A DNA stretch of 64,000 nt from Xestospongia muta. Taxonomy: Eukaryota > Porifera > Demospongiae > Haplosclerida > Petrosiidae. The notes under the pieces are model-generated. The model ran no database searches, was not told where the DNA came from, and worked only from the letters and a program-made list of their open reading frames with translations. Made by a program: the position numbers and the translations under genes. Shown piece by piece: positions 47,167 to 58,840 of the stretch. The stretch lies in NCBI GenBank assembly GCA_963693285.1, contig OY848923.1:6714920-6778919 (forward strand), in the 5' to 3' direction. How positions within the stretch are numbered: position 1 is the first letter of the stretch; every line of letters begins with the position of its first letter.

Positions 47167-47980
47167 ATGTTGATTGAAGTTAGAGAAAAAGACTGGAGAA
47201 CGAGAGAGAGAGAGAGAGAGAAACTATATCTGCTATAAAGATGGTTGATCACCTCAACCTTGTATTTGTTTAGTGTGTTTTATCTCATGATCTAAGACAT
47301 GATATATTATATGTATACTATACATGTATTGTTTTAAAAAACATTTCTTGATATTTCTGTTAGTTGGTTTCATACTACAGTTGTCTAGACTAATGATATT
47401 AATTATGTCATCGGGAAATCACTTTAAAGAATTGTTTACCAAACATTACTAACAAACATCATATATTTATTACATTAGCTATCACATCTGTGTGTGCATT
47501 CAATGACTTCTCTATTCCTTTGGCTTCAGCTTGAATGACTTTTTAGTTTTCTTTCCATTAGAACACTCATGACACTCTTTATGTGTCTGAGAGTTGGCCA
47601 AACCTCTACTTTAATTGGTTAGACCATTCAAGAAGATTTGTAGCTAATCACATGGCTTTACACCTTACAGCCACAGTGAGGGTGAGATATACTCCCTCCC
47701 ATATGATGCAAGGAAGTCAAATCTAGTTTTAATTAATGTAGTCCATAGAATGCTATAAATAACACACCTCACAACACTTAAGAAGTAAACTGATCTGTAT
47801 TAAAATAGTGATTACTAAGTATAGTATGATAACCACAAATACACATTAATAATGACTTATAATGATATGGTGATTGTGACAGGAATAAAAATTGCTATTT
47901 GATTTAACCAAAACTTTTAACTCTAATATAATTCCACTATATTATAGTGGAATTTTTAAGATAATTTTGTGCAGCATGTT

Positions 47981-48960
47981 CTAATAGGACATTTGCGAAA
48001 GGTATAATTAGAAAAAGGAATATTACGGTCTGAGGGTGTTGCGCTTTAATTAGAGTAATATTGCCATAAACTCACATTGAGACACGAGTACGGAAAGATG
48101 AGTAAACTTACTGAAGCTGATGTACCAGGAACCTCTCTCTGCATTTATGTATGCCAGTAATCATCCGAACTTGACTGTTAAAGATTGTGGTTTCTTTATT
48201 CACCCTCAAAAGGGATGGATTGGAACCTCTCCTGATGGAGTAGTTGTTGACCCAACTTACAACCCTCCTAATGGCATCTTGGAAGTTAAGTGTCCATACT
48301 CAATGCAGGATATCCCTCCAAATAAATATTGTCAAGATACAACCTTTTATTGCTTTATTGATAAAAATGGAAAGTTCCAATTGAAGAGAGATCACGCATA
48401 CTACCATCAAGTAAATGTTTGTTCCAATCTGTATAGCTGGTGTGATTTCTGCATTTATACTACGAAAGGCATTCTGGTTGAAAGAATTTCTACTGATTAT
48501 GACTTGATTAATAAATGCATACGTGTACTTAAAAACATTTTTAATACACATTCTCCGTGAATTATTTTACCCAAAGCATAAACCACGTAAAAGTATCATC
48601 TTGCAACTTGGAGTGTTTCCAGGCTCAGATTCACTAAAATGGCCACAGTTTGATTACTTGCCTTTGCTTCGGTGGCTTTCTTGGCCTTGATGTTACTTGA
48701 GTTGGAATAGTTGATAGGTTTTCTGTGGGGAACTTGCGTTTCTTAGCAGGCGTCCATAGAGAGATTTGGATTTCAACACTCAAGTTCCGATGATTACTGG
48801 CATACATAAATGCACAGAGAGTCCTGGTACATCAGCTTCAGTAAGTTTACTCATCTTTCGTACTCGTGTCTCTATGGCAATATTACTCTATTTAAAGCGC
48901 AACACCCCCAGACTGTAATATTCCTTTTTCTAATTATACCTTTCGCAAATGTCCTATTAT
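47981..48960. mobile_element. Inverted-repeat element carrying a YqaJ-like nuclease fragment
   Basis: Arms of about 190 bp (47981-48180 and 48777-48960 inverted) share AATAGGACATTTGCG, GGTATAATTAGAAAAAGGAA and GAGTAAACTTACTGAAGCTG. The arms include the start of the nuclease frame, so part of the coding region is duplicated in inverted orientation. The inner minus strand near 48786-48640 reads TPAKKRKFPTENLSTIPTQV and ends in a stop, which looks like another transposon protein tail. It sits where block 2 (43.7-47.9 kb) ends. Exact ends and target duplication are not resolved. Confidence 0.7.
48120..48560 (+). CDS. YqaJ-like PD-(D/E)XK nuclease fragment
   Basis: Open frame of 146 residues. GWIGTSPDGVVVD (metal-binding Asp), GILEVKCPYS (the E-x-K motif) and HAYYHQVNV (the Y-x-x-Q helix) fit the YqaJ viral-recombinase exonuclease family, which appears in many animal DNA transposons. 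The N-terminal helices are largely absent and no start is certain, so this is probably a fragment of a longer transposon ORF. The catalytic core is intact. Confidence 0.72.
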   Translation: MYQEPLSAFMYASNHPNLTVKDCGFFIHPQKGWIGTSPDGVVVDPTYNPPNGILEVKCPYSMQDIPPNKYCQDTTFYCFIDKNGKFQLKRDHAYYHQVNVCSNLYSWCDFCIYTTKGILVERISTDYDLINKCIRVLKNIFNTHSP

Positions 48961-49109
48961 TTAATAACTCTAAAATTATTTCCTGCCTTCGTAGTTAATA
49001 ATATTCCTAGCTCACTTTGGTTATTTATTGCATACACAGACGATTCACCAAATCTATTATTCCCTATTGTTGTAGGTCTAGATATGAGACTACCTTCTAC
49101 TGTCCAGTA

Positions 49110-51482
49110 ATGATATCTGCACAGTCGAATCTTCAGTTCAAGAGAACATTAAGAGTTCAACTTGTCAACATTGAACCTGGTCTTAGTGAACATCAATTCC
49201 ATTCTCTCAAACTGGCTTGCTTCCTCCTAGATATACCAAGACAACAACTAGAAAATGCTGACACATTTATAGACCTCTATCAACTGTTAGAACAGAAGAT
49301 ACCTCAGCATGCACCCTCACTGATCTATCAGATGCTTATTCTTGTTGGATTTCCTAAACCACTTTTAAGAGGTTTGCTACCATTTGTTAACATGGAGATT
49401 CATTTGGAACAAAACCAGTTGATGGACTTAACTTTGACTCTATCATTTATATTGGGAGAAATTTCAGAAAAAAAATATCGAAAATTTAAAGAACTAGCTC
49501 GACTCACATTTCTTCCTGAGTATCATATATCTCGAATCTTGTCACGCTCACATCTTTTAGAACTGTTACAAGATAGGAATGTTCTTATTCTGAATCATCT
49601 GGTTTATATGTTTGCATGGCTTGAAGCAGCTGGTTGTCCTCTACAAGTTGAATATCTTCGAGAATTTTGTGTCCGTCAAAGTCTCATAGTACCAGATTGG
49701 AGTGAATTACAGTTACAAGAATTAGGTGAGTTTATTTATAAGTAGTAATTTATTAATCATTTTAACTTCCACAAATGGATTTTTCACTGTCAGTTCAATT
49801 ATTTTGGTGCTTACTTTGGGATAGATATATATGACCACATTTCCACTACTCTTTTGTACTATTGGCACTGCTCTACCCACACTGTTTACACAGTTTACAA
49901 TACAGATAAGATTAAATTAATGGTTGACATAACTGCTAACTTGTTGTTCACATAATATGTCCAATTTAAACTACATTATTCATTTAGAACTGACACAATC
50001 AAACTGATATTTACATTTACTGTGACACCATTGGATTGCATAACGATGTAAAAATTAATATGTTACTTTAAACAACTAACTAGTACTAGTTTATATAAAA
50101 AGATTACTATACATAGAATATAGAACTATAATTCACGTTAATTTTTTTGCTTTGTAATAAATAGTATACCACACCAACAAATTGCACATTGAGTAATTCA
50201 CATCATAAGTCTAAATTCCATTGTTATCTTCCTACATGTTAGCTACAAACTGGTTGTTAAAACAACTGATGTTTTACATGAAAACTATATTCATCTACAT
50301 AATTTTAATGTGATTTTCTATATGAATAGATGATGACTTTGAATGTGATAGTGTTGAAATAGACAATGCTAAAATTAACAAGTTTATCTTAGAAATAGTC
50401 TCAAACAAAAGATGTGAGTTACTATTAATAAACATGATATAACGTGTTATCTACATAATCATTTTGTAGGTCTTTTCTGTACAATAAAATGCACATTATG
50501 TTCTATACTATTGGTAGTCATACCACTGCTTTTAACAATCCTGTCTATTAGTGGTTTAGTTGTTTTTTACAATGGTCTACCACACACTTCTTTACATTCA
50601 GTTCATGATATTGGAGGTAATACATCAGTGATTATAGAACCCAGTTGTTATAACACACTTTGGATTAAAGAAGTTACTATCAGTAATGTTAAAGGATATA
50701 AAAACGATCCAGCAAAAATAACTCTTTATAAAACGAGTAAAAGTACTCTGGACTATATATCAAAACAACCAAAACAAGTAAACTTTAAGTATAAACCAGT
50801 TCGTATAAATCGTCGTACACATTTTAACATTCTGTACAATGATGCACCAATCTATTCATCTGGTAATGGTACACTTATGTATACCTTCAGTTTCAGAGCT
50901 GATGTTAATTTTACTGTTTGTCCTCTTGAACTACACATTTTTGATAATTACCAAAATTATAATCATTACTTATACTCAACAGATAGACAGAACAGTCCTA
51001 CTACTAGCAAAGATTGTACTATCAGTTCAGTGAATACCACACTTCAAAAACACATTGTCCTATACCATCTCTATCCAAATACCTTCTACTACTTTGCTGC
51101 AGGGTTAACAAGATATCTTTACGTCAATGTAACAATCACAGGAAATTTGGAAGAGTATGACATATCTAATCTGACTTCAGAGAAATGTGTTCTGACTTCT
51201 AATGTCACTTCATGTACTGTCCCTGTCACTGATTCTACCATAAGTGATACACAAGACTACATCTGTCTTCTGGCAAGATCTAGCAATAAAAATCGAGGAA
51301 ATATTACAGTAGATGTAACTCCAGCCAACTGGAACATTGGTAGTGTAACTTGTCTTTTCTTTAGTACCATAACTACTTTGTTCACAGTATGTGTCATCAT
51401 ATCTATAGTTCTATATATAATAAGACATGTTAGAAAAGAGTCTGATGTTATTTCTCAATACACTGACTTGTTGACAGACTGA
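49110..51482 (+). CDS. DTM3: tandem-DED, two-helix membrane glycoprotein
   Basis: Exons 49110-49725, 50330-50413 and 50470-51482, about 570 residues, phases 1 and 1, all frames intact. DED1: GLSEHQFHSLKLACFLLDIP and TFIDLYQLLEQ. DED2: FILGEISEKKYRKFKELARL and LLELLQDRNVL. A linker is followed by CLFCTIKCTLC, helix 1 (ILLVVIPLLLTILSISGLVV), an ectodomain with NTSVIIEPSC, KEVTISNV, APIYSSGNGT, CPLELHIF and FYYFAAGL, then WNIGS, helix 2 and a tail YTDLLTD. The start MISAQSNLQ lines up with DTM2; an upstream extension of the frame to 49017 is not supported by homology. Intron 1 (604 bp versus 232 in DTM2) carries a MITE-like insert. Close to DTM2 in the DEDs, more diverged in the membrane-distal ectodomain. 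Confidence 0.85.
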
Positions 51483-51947
51483 TATATGATTATGTTATTA
51501 ATATAACTTATTAGAGAGTGCTAACAATTTTATTGCATTATTCATATTTATCATGTTACTATTTAACAATTATAATTGCATTTTTAAGTAATAGTTACAA
51601 TCCTGAGTATAAAGGCTGTTACTATGGAATCAATACTTAGATATGTTGGGGATACACTCTTGACTGTCATTATCAAGTGTTACTTAACTTGTATGTATTC
51701 TGTTGTTAATTTACTGACCTTATTAATAACCTGCATTTGATCATGTATGTGGGTTTGTTTCATCCTACCCAATGTTATGTGTTCTAGAATGTTCTTGTAT
51801 TACTTAGTGTATAAAAACCATTGATTTTGTATTGCTTTGTTTAGTTGAGATAGTTGTTGTTGAACTTAGCTACACAGGAGGAAAATTCGATCAAGATACA
51901 CCTTATTTATTATACAGATACGATTAGATTAAATGTTGACATCACTG

Positions 51948-52410
51948 CTAACTAGTTAGAAAAGAGTCTGCTGTTATTTCTTGATACACTGACTTGTTGA
52001 CAGACTGATGTATGATTATGTTATTAATATAACTTATTATAGAATGCTATGATTGTTAATTCAACTAATACCTCTATTGGATCATTCATATGTATCATGT
52101 TATTATTTTAAAAATCATAATTGCATTTTTATCTTGCAACTACATTCATGAGTGTGAATGTAGTTGCAAGTTCACTGCTAACTAGTTAGAAAAGAGTCTG
52201 CTGTTATTTCTTGATACACTGACTTGTTGACAGACTGATATATGATTATGTTATTAATATAATTAATTAGAGAGTGTTATGATTATTAATTTAAATAATA
52301 CCTCTATTGCATTTATCATGTTATTATTTTAATATTTATAAATTCATTTTTAAGTAATAAACACAATTCTGAGTGTGAAGGCTGTTACTATGGAATCAAT
52401 ACTTTGGACA
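51948..52410 (+). repeat. Two extra copies of the DTM3 3' end
   Basis: A unit of about 225 bp beginning in the last codons of DTM3 (GTTAGAAAAGAGTCTG..., CACTGACTTGTTGACAGACT) and running into its 3' flank is repeated at about 51948-52170 and 52175-52410. A perfect 16-bp hairpin (CTTGCAACTACATTCA and its complement) lies at 52133-52171, at the junction. The copies are too short to encode a helix. Confidence 0.8.
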
Positions 52411-52594
52411 CACTTCATTGAGTAGTTATTTGTTAAAGTACACAAACTCTAGCAATTGAAACATATCCTCTTTCACTAGTATATTACAATAATGAAAACT
52501 TTGTGTTGCTTACTACCTCTCAATAACTTATTTATGTTAAAATAAACTTTGATTGGATAAATTAACCAATTTATTGTCAAAATCTCAGATATTT

Positions 52595-54866
52595 GAATGG
52601 GTTAGTGCAAAAGAGGCCCAAGCCACAAAAATTGCTTTTTGAGAAAATTAAATTTTAAGGTAATCATTGCAAAATTTAGATTAAAATTCAGAAACATTTT
52701 TTATGCCAAATTTTTAATGAATAAATTGCAAAAAATGCTTGAACAAAGAGCACAAATGGTAATAGAGGTTAACATGATCAGTCACTATCTATGTATTCTG
52801 CATCTGTGTCCACTTCCTCCAAAGAAGATGTCAAATTGTCATAGAAAGGATGATAGGCTTCAGGAATGAAAGGTTTTATTTTCTTTAAATCTTCCAATTT
52901 TTTGTAATTAATTGGATTGTCAGCACTATACTTGATTTCCAATAACTGAGATGATGTGTATTTCACTCCTTTTCGACCAATATTCCAAACCTTCCATGGT
53001 TCCTCCTCCTGAAGAGTATGACGAACAAGCACCTTTGTAGGCTCTGATTTTGAGAAAGGAAACCAAGCTATCTTCTGAAATGAAAGTTGTTCCTTATCTG
53101 CAGTCTTCTTCCTGTTTACAAATTTCTTAGAGAATGTCTTCAAACTTTTGAAGTCTTCTCTCTTGGTTCGAGCTACTTGAAACGGCTTCTTTGTCCGAGT
53201 ACTTTCTACCAGGCTAAACCACTGTGAAGGGATAAAAACTTCATTTTCCTTCTTTTTCTTCTCAATTAAGGCAAAATCTCGGTCTGATGGCAAGTAAGTA
53301 TGCCCAGGAGTTAAGAATTTGTGGTCAATGACTTCAAAGAATCCTCTGATAATTGCATACACCCAAAAACATACTATATAGAAATTCTTATTCTGACCAC
53401 CACAAGAGTCACTATAAGCTATCAAGTGCTTACGCACAACTGGTAATGACTGACAAAAATTCAGTAAGCATGATGCTATCTCATCTGAGCCACGTCCTGC
53501 CACATTCTCTGGCCACATACACATATATCCATCGCCAGTTCCACAATTGTGGATACCAAGATTGTATACCCATAATTGTCTTAAATAGAACACTAACCCT
53601 GTATGGATGTGAGGAGTAGGAAGATTCTGTTGCAGATCGAATGAAATAACCAAAGTCGAATCTGAAAGTTTTCTAGCAAGTTCTGTGTCCTCCCGAAGTG
53701 ACTTAAAGCCAAGCTCCGCCTTCTCATGATGTTCTTTAAGTTCTTCCTGAAATTGACATTTAGTTCCTTCATCTGCAGCATCATTGACATGGCAGTTCAG
53801 AGTATCACACACCTTACAGGTATCCGAACGTGGTGAACCAAATGAAAAGTTAAATTTTTCACAAAATATTCTTCTATAAGTGGGCTCAGAAACTGATGGC
53901 CAGCCCACTTCATCACACTTCTGAAGGTAAAGTGCGTGCATTTTCTTGATGTTTAGGTCTGGTGAGAGGTACCTCTTGTTGGGATTATTTGTTCGTGAGT
54001 AGTGACTTGTCTGACGTGGAAAAGAGGAAATATGAGCCTTCACACATTCAATGCTGTTTTCAGGAGTACGACTGGGTCTATTATCATGCCTTCCTCTCTG
54101 GTCAATTGGTGGAGTGCAGTCCTTCACTCTAATATTTCTGATTCTCTTAACAGAAATACCATGAATGCTACAAAAAGCAGCTTGGCAAACTCTCATTTCT
54201 TTACCATGAAGTCTCACATAGTAAACAAATGTCTTCTTGCGTTTACTGTTGACACCTTTAGTAGTATATCGTCTTTTTGGTTCAATGCCATGAATAAGTC
54301 CGTGTAAGTAAGCGTTTTGTATATCGAAACTTGCAAGGTTATTAAACTCTTTAAGGATTCTAGCTCTGTCAACTTGAGGTACTTTCTCAAAGCAACGTAG
54401 TGAACACTTACAGTCTTTTCCGCACATCCTCGGTGAAACAATAACACCTTTGGAATTCACATACTCTTTACCACGATTTCTTAAACACTTGCGCTTATTT
54501 CTCTTCCACTGTTCTGTCTTGCGAAGCCGCTTTCTACTATAAATCTTGCCAGAAATATTGGCACCGTCAATCTCACGGTCAGATTCATCAGTGGAGCGAC
54601 TAGACTCGTCTGTAGAAGTATCATGTACGTCCATCTCCTCTCTGCTCTCTCAAAAGCGAACACGAGGTGGAAACCTTTCTACCGTAAATAAATCTAATAA
54701 ACAGGAAAAATCATGAGAATTTTTAAAATTATTTTTAACTCCTTCTTGTTTGTGCATGAAACTGCAACTTTCAGACTTGGTGCAGCAATTCATCTACTGT
54801 TTATTTCTGGAAAAAAATTATTTCTGCCAAATTAGTGGGTTAGGCCCCTCTTGTACTGACCCATTC
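52595..54866 (-). mobile_element. DNA transposon with TIRs around an intact transposase-like gene
   Basis: The ends read GAATGGGTTAGTGCAAAAGA on the left and, inverted, GAATGGGTCAGTACAAGAGG on the right (24 of the first 30 positions match). ATTT flanks both ends (52591-52594 and 54867-54870), a probable 4-bp target duplication. The flanks rejoin into a sequence that exists uninterrupted in paralogous copies near 60370 and 62812 (AATCTCAAATATT...TTACCCAAATATT), which supports a precise insertion. One gene fills the inside. Confidence 0.8.
52778..54634 (-). CDS. Transposase-like protein with DDE-type core (DUF7869-like)
   Basis: Intact 618-residue frame starting MDVHDTSTDESS. A basic N-terminal region (GKIYSRKRLRKTEQWKRNKR) comes first. 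A Cys-rich part follows (CGKDCKCSLRCFEKVP and, near residue 270, DTCKVCDTLNCHV), which looks zinc-binding. The core has LVISFDLQQNLPTPHIHTGL, VYNLGIHN and the loop AYSDSCGGQNKN, with conserved acidic residues (FDLQQ Asp, YSDSCGGQN Asp) typical of an RNase-H-like DDE fold. The family is widespread as 'uncharacterised' proteins in arthropods, cnidarians and sponges; I place it near DUF7869 from memory of its motifs. No stops or frameshifts, so it moved recently or is under selection. It lies inside terminal inverted repeats, and its own promoter is probably within the right end. Confidence 0.78.
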   Translation of the reverse strand: MDVHDTSTDESSRSTDESDREIDGANISGKIYSRKRLRKTEQWKRNKRKCLRNRGKEYVNSKGVIVSPRMCGKDCKCSLRCFEKVPQVDRARILKEFNNLASFDIQNAYLHGLIHGIEPKRRYTTKGVNSKRKKTFVYYVRLHGKEMRVCQAAFCSIHGISVKRIRNIRVKDCTPPIDQRGRHDNRPSRTPENSIECVKAHISSFPRQTSHYSRTNNPNKRYLSPDLNIKKMHALYLQKCDEVGWPSVSEPTYRRIFCEKFNFSFGSPRSDTCKVCDTLNCHVNDAADEGTKCQFQEELKEHHEKAELGFKSLREDTELARKLSDSTLVISFDLQQNLPTPHIHTGLVFYLRQLWVYNLGIHNCGTGDGYMCMWPENVAGRGSDEIASCLLNFCQSLPVVRKHLIAYSDSCGGQNKNFYIVCFWVYAIIRGFFEVIDHKFLTPGHTYLPSDRDFALIEKKKKENEVFIPSQWFSLVESTRTKKPFQVARTKREDFKSLKTFSKKFVNRKKTADKEQLSFQKIAWFPFSKSEPTKVLVRHTLQEEEPWKVWNIGRKGVKYTSSQLLEIKYSADNPINYKKLEDLKKIKPFIPEAYHPFYDNLTSSLEEVDTDAEYIDSD

Positions 54867-55642
54867 ATTTGTAAGTCAATTGTTTTGTTCTTACCCAAGT
54901 AGTTATTTGTTAAAGTACACAAACTGCAGTAACTATAGCAATTGAAACAGTATTACTTTATATGAGATATTACACTACTACTAGTAATATATTGCTATTA
55001 ATGAAAACTTGTAATGCCTACTACCTCTCAGTAACTTATGTATTATACATAAAATAAATGAACATAAATCGAAAATCTCAGATAATAGTTAGCTAATTAG
55101 TTCATTGTTACTCAAGTAGGTTTGCCAAAAAAGACATTTTAGAATAATTTTTGATGTATCTAAAATAATCTTGAATTTATTTCACAGCTAAAATAAATAA
55201 GTTGCTCAACTAACTCATCTACATTTTGGTTGCATACAACCGCACAAAATATTTTATGTATATATATATGAATTTCATAGTAATAGTTTTGGTCAAGCAT
55301 TTAATTATCATAGTTCTAACAATTGTTTACATGAATAGTCAATTCCATAGTACATATATTACATTAGTAATGAAAATTGTACATGATGTTTACTATATTG
55401 AATAATTTGCTATGTTCATACAACCTTTTTAACAGTATATTGGTAAAATGAACCAGTCAATTTTTATATATTGTGAAATTAGCAATATTTTTTTAGAAGT
55501 AAACAAAAAACCTCTGCACATACTAAATACTAACAAAATGAGTCAGCTAAACACATATAACAAAATACATGTCTTTAGTCTTCAGGGTGGTGGCACAACT
55601 CTATAAAAAAGGTCATTATATGAATTGATATTGAAAGGACAC
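54867..55642. other. 3' flank repeat of CP genes
   Basis: Contains one of five copies of a repeat of about 250 bp (TTAAAGTACACAAACT, CAATTGAAACAGTATTACTT, ACTACCTCTCA words). The others are near 52420, 57660, 60090 and 62520. No gene. Confidence 0.6.
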
Positions 55643-56426
55643 TTACATATAGTCATGATGACGAAAATAATCCCTTATACTTTGGTAAACATCATTGACA
55701 TCTGTTCTTCGTAATTCCACTTTTTGACAATTGAATCCAATCATCAGTTGTTGAGATCTTGACTGATAAATCAATGATAGTTAGAAAAACATGTAATAAC
55801 TTATATAGTTTCATCTCTGATGATGTGCTTGTTTTAGAAAGGCAGCAATGGTATCAGTGTTGAAAAGTGAGATATCTGTTACACTAAAATACATTGTCAA
55901 GTATGGAGCAGGTCTCAGATCTATAAAAACAAATAAATATTGTCCGACATTATAGTTTTAATGTTATACTTAAACATTAGATCTAGAGTTAATCCTATAG
56001 AAGCAGTAGTGTGACAAAACTTATAGTATTTTCTTGAATAGAAAAAATTACTATAATTATATATACACATCTAGTAGATCTTCAACAAACAACTACATTA
56101 GTATATATTAATACATTTATCAGTTAATGCTGTTTTATTTTAAATATCAACTAATGAGAAGGATTAGAACTGTTGTAGTGCTCTCAGTATAGAAACAGTT
56201 GAGTATTCAAAGTGGTTGTTGTATAAATTATATTAATCAACATATTAGATTTGTACATAAAGCAAGTAGGTCAGTTGAAATACTTAATAAGCACAAAGGT
56301 TACCTCCTTGGTAACAAATGGTTGAATAATTAGCTGTAAAGATATGGACATCCTCTACTTGTGTATAACTCAATTTAACATCTTCTGTTGTAGAAAAAAC
56401 TTGACAACGCTTCTCTTGACTCTCAT

Positions 56427-56461
<35 letters not shown>

Positions 56462-56670
56462 AAATTTTTACACCATATCATATGTTATCAATTCAATTTT
56501 TGGCTCACCATCAGACAGATACAGAATGATTCTATTTGAAGTAATAGTTACCTTCTCACTTATCAAAATGCCTTTTATCAAATCTTGGAATGATTCTATC
56601 ATATATAGTCTGGTAGGATACATACATTTTGTATATGAAATATTGAAACATTTTAAAGCGTCATGTAATA

Positions 56671-57154
56671 AAAATGCACTAAAGTGCTTAACCTCTCTGT
56701 GGTGCCCAGTGTAAATCTATACTGCAGAGTACATGTACATGTACATTTAAGATCGGACAAGGTGTTGTCAAATTATTGATGGATCACGTGGTGCACAATA
56801 CAAACTGTTGTTTCATGACTGAGCATTTCTCTTCAATCAAAGGGAAAAAAGCTTTGTCGTTTACTGGGTACTTTGCACTCTGATTGACATGTCTGTGAAG
56901 CTGTAACTGAGTAAGTAATAGTATCATTCAATTGCCAAGCAAGATTAAGTGCTAGATTCGTAAACAACAAAGCTTTTTTCCCTTTGATTGAAGAGAAATG
57001 CTGAGTCATCAAACAACAGTTTGTAATGTGTATCACGTGATCCTATCAATAATTTGACAACACCTTGTCCACTCTAAATGTACTTATACATGCACTCTGC
57101 AGTATAGATTTACACTGGGCACCGCAGCGAGGTTAAGCACTTTAGTGCATTTTA
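56671..57154. mobile_element. Foldback MITE (arms of about 190 bp)
   Basis: The left arm (56671-56860) from AAAATGCACTAAAGTGCTTA and the right arm (56963-57154) ending TAAGCACTTTAGTGCATTTT are inverted copies enclosing about 100 bp. A solo arm of the same family is at 9332-9512. No coding sequence. Confidence 0.9.
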
Positions 57155-58165
57155 TGTATACTGTGTGAAGAGCCCCACTTTTTAATGTGTGAAGAGGATC
57201 ACTATATGTTGTGCTTTCAATCTTTTCTACCAGATTCTCATGTAAACCACTGAAATAATTGCTTGTTTTAACATCAATGATCATTCTTTTGTCTAACTAA
57301 TAAAGTTTTAAACTGAATCTTTATAGCTCTGACAATGTACTGTATGACTGACTATACATAAATTAGTGTGTAAATTTGAAACAGTTTTATTTATATAATT
57401 TTCAGCATCTCATCCTGTATTATGTATCCAATTCAACCAATTGAAATAGGAAAATTACAATATTATATTTCCACATGTAGCGTGAACTTTTCAGCATTAT
57501 TGTACTCAATTACTACAAGCAACAACACACTAGACTTACTTTAGATATAAACCTTGATGCTGTCAAAATAAAATTCTTAAAAATCTCATATCCTACAACA
57601 TAAGCACTTGTTACACAATCAATAGTGGCTGTTACCACTGAGTGAACACAATAGACACACCTTATTGAATAGTCATTTCTTTAAGTGCACAAACTACAAT
57701 TTTGTAGTGACTATAGCAATTGAAACAGTATTACTTTATATGAGACATTAAACTATTACACTAGTACTACTGTCAATAGTAAATTACTATAATACCATTA
57801 CACTACTGTCAGTAGTATATTACTATTAATTAAAACTTTGTGATGCTTACTACCTCTCATTAACTTATCATGTATTATATGTTAAATAAATAAACATTGA
57901 TTGGACAAATTAACCAATCCATTTGAATATAATCAAAGATCTCAAAAATGTTAAAATTAATTCATTGTTATTGAAATAGGTTTGTCAAAAAAAACATCTT
58001 CACAATGATTTCTAATATATCAAAATAATACCTTATAAGGTAAGCATGCCCCTCTTTATACTGTGTGAAGAGGCCCACTTTATGATGTTCTGTAATATAT
58101 CAACACTTATTATAATTAGTCTACAGAACATTCTAGAACAGAATTAGACGACAGAAACAGACACC

Positions 58166-58480
58166 TATTCATGTGTACGGAAGCTGAAGGCGGACATCCA
58201 AATCTATTTCGAATTTCATATACTCTTCTTTGAAGTTTGCCAAACATTTGCAATTCTACTTTGCAGCTTTCCAAAAACATTCAAATTCCATTTCTATTTT
58301 CTATCCTTCAATGGAATAGTTAACAACTAGAATCCTATAGCCCCACCCCAATTAGAAACATGTCGCTTCGCTCCATTCTAAGCGACAGCTCGCAGTGCTC
58401 ACACTTCACGCTTTACTTCAATGAGTGATGGAAAGTAGATTTGGAATTGGATGTCCGCCTTCAGCTTCCATACATGTGGG
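58166..58480. repeat. Foldback element
   Basis: Arms of about 45 bp: ACGGAAGCTGAAGGCGGACA at the left and TGTCCGCCTTCAGCTTCCAT at the right, enclosing about 225 bp with a locally GC-richer centre (GTCGCTTCGCTCCATTCTAA). A second copy lies at 61092-61408 in duplication unit 2. Confidence 0.88.
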
Positions 58481-58629
58481 TAATAAACAATTAACACTTG
58501 TTATAGTTAGTCTACAGAAGATCTAGAATATCATAATTGTATCCATTATCTGTGAATGAATAGTCAATTCATAGTACATTAAATGGTACTGTGTAATGGT
58601 ACTGGTAATATGTATTACCACAGTATAGA

Positions 58630-58667
58630 GTGGGTTATGATTACCTTATAAGGTAATCATGGCCCAC
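58630..58667. repeat. Palindromic element around ACCTTATAAGGT
   Basis: A 38-bp near-perfect palindrome (GTGGGTTATGATTACCTTAT and its complement side GGTAATCATGGCCCAC). Related copies are at 58803-58840, 61553-61590 and 61704-61741; shorter ACCTTATAAGGTAA cores lie near 58030, 59370 and 60957. Each is followed by CACTTTATACTGTGTGAAGA-like words. Confidence 0.88.
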
Positions 58668-58753
58668 TTTATGCTGCATGAAGAGCTTATTATATATTGA
58701 TCTTATCTATATCTGATTCTCATGTAAACTATTGAAATAATTAGATGTACAAG

Positions 58754-58799
<46 letters not shown>

Positions 58800-58802
58800 T
58801 GA

Positions 58803-58840
58803 GTGGGCCATGATTACCTTATAAGGTAATCATGACCCAC
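58803..58840. repeat. Palindromic element around ACCTTATAAGGT
   Basis: The best palindrome of the family (GTGGGCCATGATTACCTTAT...), lying directly after a (TA)n(GA)n run at 58755-58800. Confidence 0.88.

Noticed and set aside
52778..54634. Host regulatory gene rather than transposon
   Set aside because: Terminal inverted repeats, flanking ATTT and empty paralogous sites favour a mobile element.
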